Positions 34,014 to 42,398 of a stretch of 42,398 bases of DNA are shown one piece after another. The position numbers and the translations under genes are program-made. The stretch's first letter is position 1. The number at the start of each line of letters is the position of its first letter. The notes under the pieces were generated by a model. That model did not search any database. It was not told where the DNA came from and worked only from the letters and a program-made list of their open reading frames with translations. This DNA comes from Pelagophyceae sp. CCMP2097 (taxonomy: Eukaryota > Sar > Pelagophyceae), in NCBI GenBank assembly GCA_026770575.1, contig MU657320.1:58196-100593 (forward strand), written 5' to 3'.

Positions 34014-34316
34014 TGGAGGTGACAAGCGAGTCGCGGTCACGAGTCGGCGCCGGCGTCCCGGCGGCGCACGACCACGTCGGCGGTGCCCCCAGGACGCATA
34101 CGCGCGCCGGAGCCGGCACAACTCTCGAGAGGAACGGCGCTGGGGCGGTTGGGATTCAGTGGCAATTCCGGGCCAAGTGCTGCGGCGGGGGCCGCGGGGC
34201 CCGCGGCGGCGGCCGCAGCCGCTGCTTTGGCACCCCCCGCGGCCGGCCCGGCGGTCCGCGGAGGTTATCAAGAGGCCTTGGCGTCGGCGGCCCTTTCCGA
34301 GCCGTGACGAACGTAG

Positions 34317-37300
34317 TGTCGATCAAGCTGCGCGAGCTGATCCGCGCCGTGCGCGCGTGCAAGACGGCGCAGGAGGAGCGCGCCGTCATCGCCAAGGAAT
34401 GCGCGCTCATCCGCACCGCCTTCAAGGTGAGAAGGGCTCGGCGCGGCGGAGCGGCGCGCGCCTTGCGGCAGGGCTTGGCTCGAATTCATCCGCGCGCGGC
34501 ACAGGACAACAACCTCGCCTTCCGACATCGCAACGTGGCCAAGCTCCTTTTCATCCACATGCTGGGGTCCGGCACCCGCGTCCACGGGGGCCGCTTCAAC
34601 GCCGTCGCCGGCTCGGCGGCCCTGCCTTTGGAATCGGGTCCACCGCGGCCTTTGGCGGCGGCGCGTTTTGAGGGCGCGTTTTTCGGCGAGGTGGCAGCTT
34701 GTGCCTTTCGACGGTGTCGGCGCTTAGGTACCCGTCGCACTTTGGACAGATGGAGTGCCTCAAGCTCATCGCTTCGCCGAACTTTCCCGAGAAGCGCATC
34801 GGGTACCTCGCTCTGATGCTTTTACTCGACGAGCGCACCGAGGTGCTCACTCTGGTGACGAACTCGTTGAAGAACGACCTGGCGCACGAGTCGCAGTTCG
34901 TCGTGGGCCTGGCCCTGACGTCGGTGGGCAACCTTGCCACGAACGACATGGCCCGCACGCTCGCCCCCGACGTGGCCAAGCACCTGCTGCCGCGTTCCGG
35001 CGCGGCCAACCCGTACACGCGCAAGAAGGCGGCGCTGACCATGATCCGCGTCTTCCGGCGCGTCCCAGAGGTGATCGAGGACTATCTGGTCCAAGTCGTC
35101 GGTTTGCTCAAGGACCGCGCGCACGGCGTTTTAATCGCCGGCGTGCAGCTCATGACTGAGGCTCTGCTTTTAAGCGAGACGCTGGGTTCGGGCGACCAGC
35201 GCGGCGTGGCGCACGCGGCGTGCAAGGCGGACTTCCAGCGCGTGGTGCCCTCTTTGGTCAAGATGCTCCGCAACCTGCTCAACCTGGGCTACTCCCCAGA
35301 GCACGACATCGCCGGCATCGCGGACCCGTTCCTGCAGGTTAAGCTCGTCCGCCTCCTCGCTCTGCTGGGGCACAAGAACGAAGAGGCGTCGGAGGCGATG
35401 AACGACGTGCTGGCGCAGGTGGCGACCAACACCGAAACGAACCGCAACGCCGGCAACGTGCAAAGCCGCGTCCAGAGGGCAGCTGCGCGGCTCGAGGCCT
35501 AGGGGCCTGGTGACGGGTCTGGGAGACGGGCCCTCGAGACGGTTCCGACGGGCCCTCTTGACGGACGGGCGCGGTCTTCCGGTCCCTTTTGGACGATTTT
35601 CTCGCACTTCGCCCTTAGGCCATCCTGTACGAGTGCGTGCGGTGCATCATGACCATCGAGTCGGAGTCTGGCCTGCGCGTTTTGGCTATCAACATCCTGG
35701 GCCGCTTTCTGCTGAACCGTGACAACAACATTCGCTACGTGGCGCTCAACTCGCTTTCAAAGGTCGTCTCCGAGGATTTGGCGGCGGTGCAGCGGCACCG
35801 CGCGACTATTTTGGAGTGCTTGAAGGACCCCGACGTCTCGATCCGCCAGCGTGCTTTGGAGCTGACTTACCAGTTGGTGGACGCGGCCAACGTGCGCGAG
35901 CTGACGCGCGAAATGTTGAACTACTTGGTCGTCGCCCCGGTGGACCACCGCGCGGCGCTGTGCTCGAAGATCATGACGGTGGTGGAGAAGTATGCGCCGA
36001 CGCCGCGGTGGCAGGTAGAGACACTCTGCACCATGCTCGGCGTGGCCGGCAACCACTGCGACGATAGCGTCGCCTGCTCCACCGTCGGCTACGTCTGCCT
36101 CGCGCCAGAGGGTTTACACGGGTTTGCGGCGCACAAGCTCTTTGGCATGCTCCGCGACGATCTTGCCGTGGCGCAGGTGGCTTTGATCCACGTGGCCGTG
36201 TGGTGCTGCGGCGAGTTCGGCGATTTGCTCATGCAGCCGGCCTACGCGCCAGAGTCCGAGCAGGGCGAGGAAAAGGCGGTGCGCTTCGAGGCCCTGCCTG
36301 TGGAGGAGATTCTGGGGCTCTTGGATGCTGTGCTCAAGTCGCACCTGGCCAACTCGACGACCAAGGCGTACGTCCTGACCGCGCTTTTAAAGCTCACCGC
36401 GCGCCTCGGCGCGGGCGCGCACGGCCAGGCGGAGACGGCGGACCTGATCGCGTCGTTTGAGACGTCTATGTCTTTAGAGCTGCAGCAGCGATCTTGCGAG
36501 TACAAGGCCATGCTGGAAGCGCCCTGGGACGCGCCGCGCGCCGACGCGTTGGCGAGAATGCCAGCGCTAGACGCCGCCGCCGTGCGCGCGGCGAGGCAGC
36601 AGCAGCAGAGCGCCGCGGCCGGCTTCTCCCAAATGGACTCGGACGGGTCGTTTGGTATGGACTCGCCGACGGCAAATGCGCCCGCCGCCTCGTTCGACGC
36701 GCCAAATGCGGCGCCCGTGGCGGAAAAGTCGCTGCTGGACCTCGACGACATCTTCGGGTCCGAGGCGCCCGCCGCGCCACAGGGCCGCGCGGCGCAGTCG
36801 GGTCCGTCGGACGTCGACCTTCTCTCCGACATCTTCTCGTCGCCCGCGCCGCCGCCGCCGCAGATGCAGCAGCAGCAGCAGCAGCAGCAGGCGCCCGTGG
36901 ACATCTTCGGGTCATCCATGCCGTTCGACGCGGCGCCGCCGGCGGCGCCCGCGCACATCCCGCAGCTCAAGGCCTTTGAGAAGAACGGCCTGACGGTCAC
37001 CATGGACATGACGCGCGACCCGGCGGATTCGCACGCCATGACCATTGTATGCTCGTTCTTGAACTCCGGAAAGACGGACTTTGAGCGCTTCGTCTTCCAA
37101 GCGGCCGTACCGAAATACGTCCAAATGGAGATGAAGCCCGCCTCCGGCGCCACGGTGGCCGCGGGCACGATGCACGCGCCCGTGAGTCGAACGTCGGTTG
37201 CCACCCCTCGCGACGTCTTCGAGCCCTTTGCCGACGGCCTTTCTCGCAGGTGACTCAAGTGGTGCGCGTGCGCAACACGCAGCCCAAGCCTCTGATGGTG

Positions 37301-37378
37301 AAGATCAAGATCACGTACGTCTGCGGCGGCCGGCAGATCGAGGAGCAGGCGCAGGTATCCGCGTTCCCGGCGTTATAA
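34317..37378 (+). CDS. AP-1 complex gamma-adaptin
   Basis: Large subunit of the clathrin adaptor AP-1, which sorts cargo at the trans-Golgi and endosomes. Exons: 34317-34426, 34505-34566, 34728-35457, 35619-37181, 37250-37378, all in phase. The trunk is highly conserved: [98 protein letters not shown]. The hinge is Ala/Pro/Gln-rich with repeated D-I-F motifs (LDDIFGS, LSDIFSS, VDIFGSS), typical clathrin or accessory-protein binding signals, and a run of eight Gln. The ear ends [20 protein letters not shown] and AFPAL. The start is not resolved: an acceptor at 34316 followed by TGTCG would complete a split ATG. Confidence 0.92.
36865..36891 (+). repeat. CAG microsatellite coding polyglutamine
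   Basis: A run of CAG codons, interrupted once by ATG, encodes the glutamine tract in the gamma-adaptin hinge between two D-I-F motifs. It lies in a flexible linker, so length variation should be tolerated. Confidence 0.85.
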
Positions 37379-37710
37379 TCACCGGCCGCGGCCGTTCAAC
37401 GGCGACGGCGACGGCGCGGCGCCGCCGGACGACTGCGGAGGGACCCGGCGCGCGGCCCTGATCGTGCCGCGCCGGCGCCGCGAGCCGAGGGCCCGTGACT
37501 CTGTCGCTGCGGGCTCGAATTCACTAATTTCATCCCGATAAAATCTTTCACTGGGCCTCGCGCCCGACGCGCGACGATGCCCGGCGCAACGCCGGAACCT
37601 CGACGGTCCTTTGCAAGCGGCAAAAGCTCGCGAAAAGGATCCAATCTATTCCAATAGAGCTGGCGTTCCGGAGGCGTAATCCTGCGGGCCGCGGAAAATC
37701 GAGCTGGCCA
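37379..37710. other. Intergenic spacer after gamma-adaptin
   Basis: GC-rich for 120 bp, then mixed sequence with a few AT patches (about 37518-37545). No gene, repeat or RNA gene was recognised. It should hold the gamma-adaptin 3' UTR and the next gene's promoter. Confidence 0.45.
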
Positions 37711-38886
37711 GTGCCACTCAAGCGTGCGCCGTCGTCGAGCCCGCGCCGCGCGGATACCGCGGGCCGCTCCGTCGCCGCGGCAGCCTCGGCGCAGCGGGCT
37801 ATCGTCGTGGCAGACGCACGGATGGCGTCGCGCCCGCCCCCCGTGCACGTGCCGGTGACGCCGGAAGCGCGCGCCGCTGAAACCGACGACGGACTGCCGC
37901 CGGCGGCCGCCGAAACCGACGACGGACCGCCGCCGCCGGCCGCCCCGTCGAGTCGAGCGAGTGACGAAGGACCGGCGGCGGCGGCGGCCCCGTTGAGTCG
38001 AGCCAGCTCCGTCTTCTCGGAGACCTCTGCCGCCTCCCGGGCGCCCACGGATGACGACCGCGTGTTGGCGGCGCTCTACGAGGCCAACTGCCACCTGCAG
38101 TGCGCCCAAAGGCCCGCGCCAGGACCCGCGGAGCGCCGCCCGTAGGTCGCAAGTCATGGAACTGCGGCAGTCGCGCGCAAGGCTCCAACGCGACATGGAG
38201 ATCTTGGAGATCACGTCAGGCGCCGTCCGCCGCGGATCCAAAGGGCGGCGCAGCAGCAGCGTGCGTCGCTCCTGGGACAGTGCGCGTACTTAAAAATGAA
38301 CGCTTTAGGACGCCGTCCCGGCCGACGACAGCGCGGACGTCCTCAGCCCCGGCAGTTCGAAATTCATCGACATTGACGTCGACGAGGGGGGGCTCACGCC
38401 GTTGCCGGCACGGAAACACCCTCGGCGGCGTCGTTCGGAAACACCCCTGGGCTGCGGACCGCCGGCCCGCGCTATGAGGACAAGAGGGATCCCGCGCATG
38501 ATTTCGACGTGCAGGCGGCCGCCACGCGCACGGAGGTCGACTTCTCCCACTGCACGGAGGTCGACTTCTCGGTGGAGCGCACGTCCGTCGACACGGTCGA
38601 CTACTCGAGCTGCGTAAGACTCGGCGTCCTTTCCGTCCCTTTCGGCGCCTCGGACGCCCTTCTGGCCTTTGCTGCTGCGGAGCCGCCGCCTTTTTAGGTG
38701 CCGCTGAATCTGCGGCCGGTGGTGAGCTGCTGGAGCCCGTTCTACGACGGCGATTCCGAAGACGAAATGGAGTACGTCGGCGGCTCGCTGGACTACGTCG
38801 GCGCCCACGCCTCGTACCCGAAATCCGGCGCCAAGCCGCGGGCCGCGCAGCGCGCCACCAGCATGCCGTCGTCCTGGTTCTTTTGA
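37711..38886 (+). CDS. Low-complexity protein with short coiled coil, unknown
   Basis: Not recognised. Exons inferred: 37711-38099, 38146-38260, 38309-38407, 38515-38613, 38698-38886; 297 codons in phase. The N-terminal half is Ala/Pro/Ser/Asp-rich with repeated ETDDG. A helical stretch follows (LAALYEANCHLQ joined to SQVMELRQSRARLQRDMEI). Then come acidic pieces (SSKFIDIDVDE), a twin repeat (TEVDFSHC, TEVDFSVE) and an end with EDEMEYVGGSLDYVG and SMPSSWFF. The step 38408-38514 fits a GC-AG intron, but a missing G in the seven-G run at 38386-38392 would also keep the frame open. Two ATGs downstream of 37711 could serve as starts. Confidence 0.5.
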
Positions 38887-39815
38887 CCCTAACAAGGCCA
38901 GCGGGCCCATTTTTACTTTTCGTCTTCTTCTATTAGGAATCCTATGCACTCCACTGAGGTTTTCGTTTCCCAAAGTCGCAGTCGCTGCCCAACGCCGAGC
39001 GCACCCGGAGGACCGGCGCCCCTGCTCGACGTCCAGACGGCCAGCGCCGTACAAGCACCCTTGAGATACTTCAAGACGGTCGCGGTACGCATGTCTCGAC
39101 TGACGGGCTTCTGTCATCAAGTGTCGAGGCGATTACGGTCATCATTCCGGCTCGGATGCGGACGGGGTGCAAGACTCGAGGTCCTTGCTGTGACACACAC
39201 TGAGATAATACAACGCGCCTGGCTGGCCCTGCGCCATGGTGAGGCGGGACCACCGCACGACTGTGCGACTAGACCCTTTCCGCGGAAGGACATCGCAACG
39301 ACATCGACTTGGGCGGTAGGGACTCGGCTGCGCGTTAACAAGTGTGCAGCGCGCTTCGACTCGGCGTTCCAAGCCCCGACCGCGGCTTCCGTAAGAGGTG
39401 TGCAACAGAGGCGGACGATCGGCTGCGGCCTCGTGCGCCGCTGCACCGGCGGAGAGTACAGCCGCGATCGTCCCCGTCGAGGCGCCGTGGCGTGCGTCGC
39501 GCCGTCGGAGGGGCTACCAGGCCGAGGCCGCGGTGGCGGCGCTCGCCGCGCGGCAGGCTCCCGGATCGTGGGGCTACCGGACCTTGCGGTGGGCCTCGCT
39601 CTTGGAAATGGTCAATTCGACGATGTGGACCACCACTGGCAGCGCGAGGATGAAGACCACAAAACGCAATCGCGTGCAGGTGATTCTGCTGCCACGCCGC
39701 CGGGAACGCGTCGAACAGCTCCAGGGCCGACGCCGCACCGCCAAGCGACGGCCGCGGCCACCCGAGTCGTGGCGAGCGTGGCCTAGACTTTTGGCCAAGG
39801 TTTCGATTTTTTGCA
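38887..39815. other. Gene-poor stretch, possible remnants
   Basis: Starts with an AT-rich patch and the palindrome ATTAGGAATCCTAT (about 38933-38946). Plus-strand frames stay open from 38944 to 39786, but with no conserved motif. The minus strand of 39590-39680 encodes a hydrophobic run (LRFVVFILALPVVVHIVEL) that could be a membrane segment of a lost or undetected gene. No domain was recognised, so no gene is called. Confidence 0.35.
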
Positions 39816-40402
39816 CTACAGGGGAGGTCAACATGAAACGGATTCCACTCAGATACAAATTTCTCGGGCTACAAACGAGGTATGGGGCCACTTATGGTCG
39901 CTGCGTCGCGGGCTGGTGGCGGCGCGTCCCCGACGAAGGGAGTTTGTTTACGGGCTCGATCCGCCGACCGTGAAGCCGCTTTCAAGAATAAAACGGTGTA
40001 AAACTTGACACCATTTCCGCGTAATTGCGGATTTGCATGGGCGTTTTAAGTGAAATGGGGCCCATAACTTACAAAATGGAGCCCATAGCCTAATTTTTGG
40101 GCCAAATCCGGCACCTCCACGGGACACTAGGTCGGACTCTGGCGATGCCAAGGCCTACAACCGACCCCAATGAAGCGGCATGGAGGTTGATCCCAGACGA
40201 AGACAATGGAGAACCACCTCAAACCAGCTTTTGGCGACGCTGAAATCGAGATTGCGCGCGGGGTACGCGAAAAACGGGAGGGATCAACCTCCAGCCCTAC
40301 ACCTTGGGACGAGCCGGACATGTCCAGCCACTCAAAGTCTTCTCAAACGTGCTGTGGAGGTGCCAAAATTCGCGGCATTTTCATGTTGACCTCCCCTTGT
40401 AG
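39816..40402. mobile_element. Candidate foldback/MITE element A
   Basis: Outer inverted repeats of 23-24 bp (39816-39838 and 40379-40402, one extra T) begin CTACAGGGGAGGTCAAC. Inside are two more concentric pairs: an exact 11-bp pair GGCACCTCCAC at 40112-40122 against 40354-40364, and an exact 14-bp pair TGGAGGTTGATCCC at 40181-40194 against 40280-40293. The 587-bp unit has no transposase, so it would be non-autonomous. No convincing target-site duplication was seen. Confidence 0.55.
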
Positions 40403-40413
40403 GAATCCTACAA

Positions 40414-40886
40414 CAGTGCGAATGTGTGAGTAAGATAATGGATTTTATCTAAAGGCAAAGGCGGTCTCTGCCGCCAGTCACGTCGCCAGTCGCTTATTTT
40501 TTAAGAAGGCGAAAGGCGCTGGCGGGCCGACTTTTTCGTCATCGTCGACCTCCGGGACCAACCGTAGCCCCGCACCCCCCGGCTGCCGCCGCTGCTACCC
40601 GACGCATATGCGATAAACCACGCTAACGGTCCCTTCTGTGGTCACCCCTTTATGCACGGTGCAGCGAAAGCGTCGTCCACGAGAAAATCTTCGCTAAACC
40701 CCGAGATTCAGCGACTTTTTTACCAGCTGCAACGAAGCCCATGGGCGGCTGAGGACAGCCCCCAAGGCCGATTATCTTATATTTTAAGAAGGCAAAGGCG
40801 ACATGCACTGTCGATTCGCTTAAGTTTTAAGAAAAAAAAGGCGACGGGTTGCCTTTGGCCATTATCTTACTCTCACATTCGCACTG
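40414..40886. mobile_element. Candidate MITE element B
   Basis: Terminal inverted repeats of 28 bp (40414-40441 and 40859-40886) match with one mismatch, start CAGTGCGAATGTG and end in its complement. The 473-bp interior holds three imperfect copies of TTTTAAGAAGGCRAAGGCG (about 40500, 40783 and 40823). No coding capacity. Outer flanks are TAGGAATCCTA on the left and TAGGAATTCCTAG on the right. Confidence 0.6.
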
Positions 40887-40932
40887 TAGGAATTCCTAGT
40901 AGGATTCCTAGTAAATAAGAAATCCTATAAGC

Positions 40933-41360
40933 CTATAAGTAGGAATTTTTAAAAAAGATTTCCCCACTCGGGCTCACCGCGAGGCAGTCCGCAAGCCTCA
41001 AGATCTATACGCCGTCAAACGTAAGAAACTTGAGAACACTTGAGGAAAGCGCAGCGCCCCTGCAACGGACCGCCAATTCGCGGAGAGCAGTTCAGCGACG
41101 ATACTACGCAGAATAAAACGTGTTCGAACCTCCAACCCAGGGCCGTAGCCAGCTCCGAACATCCTAGAAATTCCTACCCAGCAGCGAGGCAGAACGGTCG
41201 AAGCCCTTCGGGGCGAGGCAGAACGGTCGAAGCCCTTCGGGGTGGATGACCAGTCGCTCCTGCGCAGGCCCCCTCGACTGCACGTGGCTCGCCGCCTGCC
41301 TCTCCCCGGGATATTAAATCAAACCCTTCACGCCTCTCACCGTGTGACACGTGTAGGAAT
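40933..41360. other. Spacer between elements B and C
   Basis: Begins with several TAGGAAT/CCTA half-sites (40886-40955). The stretch otherwise has mixed composition and holds a 29-bp tandem pair at 41186-41243. No gene was seen. Confidence 0.4.
41186..41243. repeat. 29-bp tandem duplication
   Basis: Two exact, head-to-tail copies of a 29-base unit beginning CGAGGCAGAACGGTCGAAG. The unit's end (CGAAGCCCTTCGGGG) can form a small hairpin around GAAGCCCTTC. Confidence 0.9.
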
Positions 41361-42097
41361 AGAGAGCTTCAGCTCAAAGTGAAACCCTATCGAAAGTGAT
41401 ACCCTATCAAATAAAACCCCGTTAAAAGCCCGTTGATATATAGAGCTTGCAGTGATCTCTCCGTTCAACGGACCTCGTACAACTCTCAAACTCGCGAGCC
41501 AAATCAAAGTAGTACCTAGGTACTACTTTGGCCCGAGGGCAACCCCGAGGCACCCCAGCCGACTCCCGTCCCGGGATCGATGGTGCGCAGTCAACAAGCC
41601 CATGCGCAGACGCCCGTCGATTTTCCGCATAGTGCGTCGACTCTAGCGGAATCGGCGTTTTGGATACTTGTGTTCATCGTTCGAGTTCGTACCCACCCGC
41701 GATGCGCCGTCGCGGCCGGTTCCGGGCGCTGCTGGATTAGTTGCGGACGCCTGCGCGCAGTTCCCGACGATTGCCGGCGCGTGGCGGGTCCCGCAAGGGC
41801 CCGAACGCATGCTCCTCACGCGCCTTCCGATGCCACGTCGCTGCTGCCCAAGGGGTAGCCACAACGCAAAACGAAGTTAGGGCCGGCCCTGCGGGACCAA
41901 GGCGCGTTGATAGGGCCATTCAGCACCTCATTCCGACGAGAACTGACCGATATCCTTGACCCCTCCATAAGACAACGTCGTCGTCTCCAAAATATGCAGT
42001 ACAGTTCGATACAATTGTAGGATATGAGTTTGATCTTGTCCGATGGATACGATAGGATATGAATTCGATAGGGTATCACTTTGAGCTGAAGCTCTCT
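41361..42097. mobile_element. Candidate MITE element C
   Basis: Terminal inverted repeats of 33 bp (41361-41393 and 42065-42097) match with one mismatch and start AGAGAGCTTCAGCTC. The six bases AGGAAT sit directly outside both ends in the same orientation, as a target-site duplication would. The interior contains a perfect 26-bp palindrome (41505-41530) and AT-rich GATAGGATATGAATTCGATAG-like repeats near the right end. Frames of up to 90 codons occur but none looks like a transposase. Confidence 0.65.
41505..41530. repeat. Perfect 26-bp palindrome
   Basis: The sequence reads the same on both strands, centred on CCTAGG with arms CAAAGTAGTAC. It lies inside element C and would extrude as a cruciform or fold as a hairpin in RNA. 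Confidence 0.9.
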
Positions 42098-42398
42098 AGG
42101 AATTCTGGTGGATAATGATAATGTATACCAGCTCTCCCCATGTATAATTGTTTTCCCCAAACCGTGCCTTCTGAGCGCAAACTCCACATTGGGCGCGCCG
42201 TCGGACTCCAACACACTCCGACATCGGAAAGAGTTCGTCGCGTGCCTACGAACCACCTTATGTGAAACCGACAGCGCCGCCCAAGCCCCGTGGACCGCGC
42301 GCCGCCAACTTCGAGGATTGCGCTTTTCCGTCCTGGCGGCCGTCCTCGCTCCGTAGCGCACCGTTTTCGCCGCGCATAGGCTCATGAGAACCGCGCCG
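42098..42398. other. Right-edge sequence, no gene called
   Basis: AT-rich to 42160, then GC-rich to the window edge. The plus strand is open from 42108 to 42356 and the minus strand across the same stretch, but neither shows a recognisable motif. A gene that continues past the edge is possible. Confidence 0.3.

Noticed and set aside
34567..35618. Two gamma-adaptin introns of identical length (161 nt) as copies of one element
   Set aside because: Compared by eye, their sequences show no meaningful similarity, so equal length is coincidence.
38286..38308. A 27-nt GC-AG intron with donor AGT/GCGCGT in the unknown gene
   Set aside because: A canonical GTGCGT donor at 38261 gives a 48-nt intron in the right phase, typical of this genome, so no GC donor is needed.
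38944..39786. A 280-codon plus-strand frame
   Set aside because: Composition is Arg/Ala/Gly-rich without conserved motifs, and it runs up to the border of element A. Not supported as a gene.
39811..39830. Element A as a CACTA transposon because the left flank reads CACTACAGGGG
   Set aside because: The right end reads TTGTAGGAAT, not the complementary TAGTG, so the CACTA terminus is not symmetric.
41186..41243. The 29-bp tandem pair as a CRISPR-like array
   Set aside because: Only two head-to-tail copies with no spacer between them, in a eukaryotic context.
41816..42385. A 189-codon minus-strand frame across the end of element C
   Set aside because: It crosses the terminal repeat and the AT-rich repeat tract and shows no motif; judged a chance frame.

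Overview
This window is nuclear DNA of a GC-rich, gene-dense, intron-containing eukaryote. Genes lie on both strands 20-400 bp apart. Introns are mostly 45-160 nt with donors GTGCG(C/G/T) and acceptors such as CTTTAG or GCGTAG. The gene set includes a hybrid histidine kinase, a RAP-domain protein with helical repeats, an AP-1 gamma subunit, a membrane-anchored calpain and a molybdo-flavoprotein. This suggests a marine microalga, most likely a stramenopile of pelagophyte type. A haptophyte is not excluded. The assignment rests on gene style and recall, not on a search. Most gene models below were joined by hand. Where exon coordinates are given, exon phases sum to whole codons.

Layout. 1-1696: AT-rich repeats and a frame-broken zinc-finger relic. 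1697-4098 (+): EF-hand calpain, converging on a XRCC3-like RAD51 paralogue (4122-6004, -). 6247-7598 (+): unknown basic/acidic protein. 7863-8505 (+): possible LURP-one/tubby-barrel protein. 8565-10816 (-): Tat-SF1/Cus2 splicing factor with two added GYF-like domains. 11250-12597 (-): organellar RluB-type pseudouridine synthase. 12817-14723 (-): DDX49/Dbp8 DEAD-box helicase. 15135-17413 (+): membrane hybrid histidine kinase. A truncated paralogue follows at 18929-19697. 20260-21772 (+): TrmA/RumA-type RNA m5U methyltransferase. 22035-26345 (+): xanthine-dehydrogenase-family enzyme. 26686-30110 (-): RRM plus RAP organellar RNA-binding protein. 30358-32399 (+): beta-propeller protein. 32563-34013 (-): polytopic protein with a FAM210/DUF1279-like end. 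34317-37378 (+): AP-1 gamma-adaptin. 37711-38886 (+): low-complexity unknown. 38887-42398: a gene-poor block of inverted-repeat elements.

Themes. Several genes serve RNA metabolism: Tat-SF1, RluB, DDX49, m5U methyltransferase and RRM-RAP, at least two with mitochondrial-type presequences. There is no sign of an operon-like pathway; neighbours are functionally unrelated, as expected in a compact nuclear genome.

The most notable signals are four. First, a recurring class of GC-AG introns whose donors are often GCGCG, supported where conserved protein motifs fix the splice point. Second, a histidine kinase with a nearby kinase-less paralogue that shares its intron position, plus a 42-bp near-perfect inverted repeat flanking the kinase. 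Third, a 745-nt repeat-filled GC-AG intron in the RAP gene. Fourth, three adjacent inverted-repeat elements at the right end that abut a dispersed TAGGAATTCCTA-like palindrome, a candidate for a small family of non-autonomous transposons with a preferred target.
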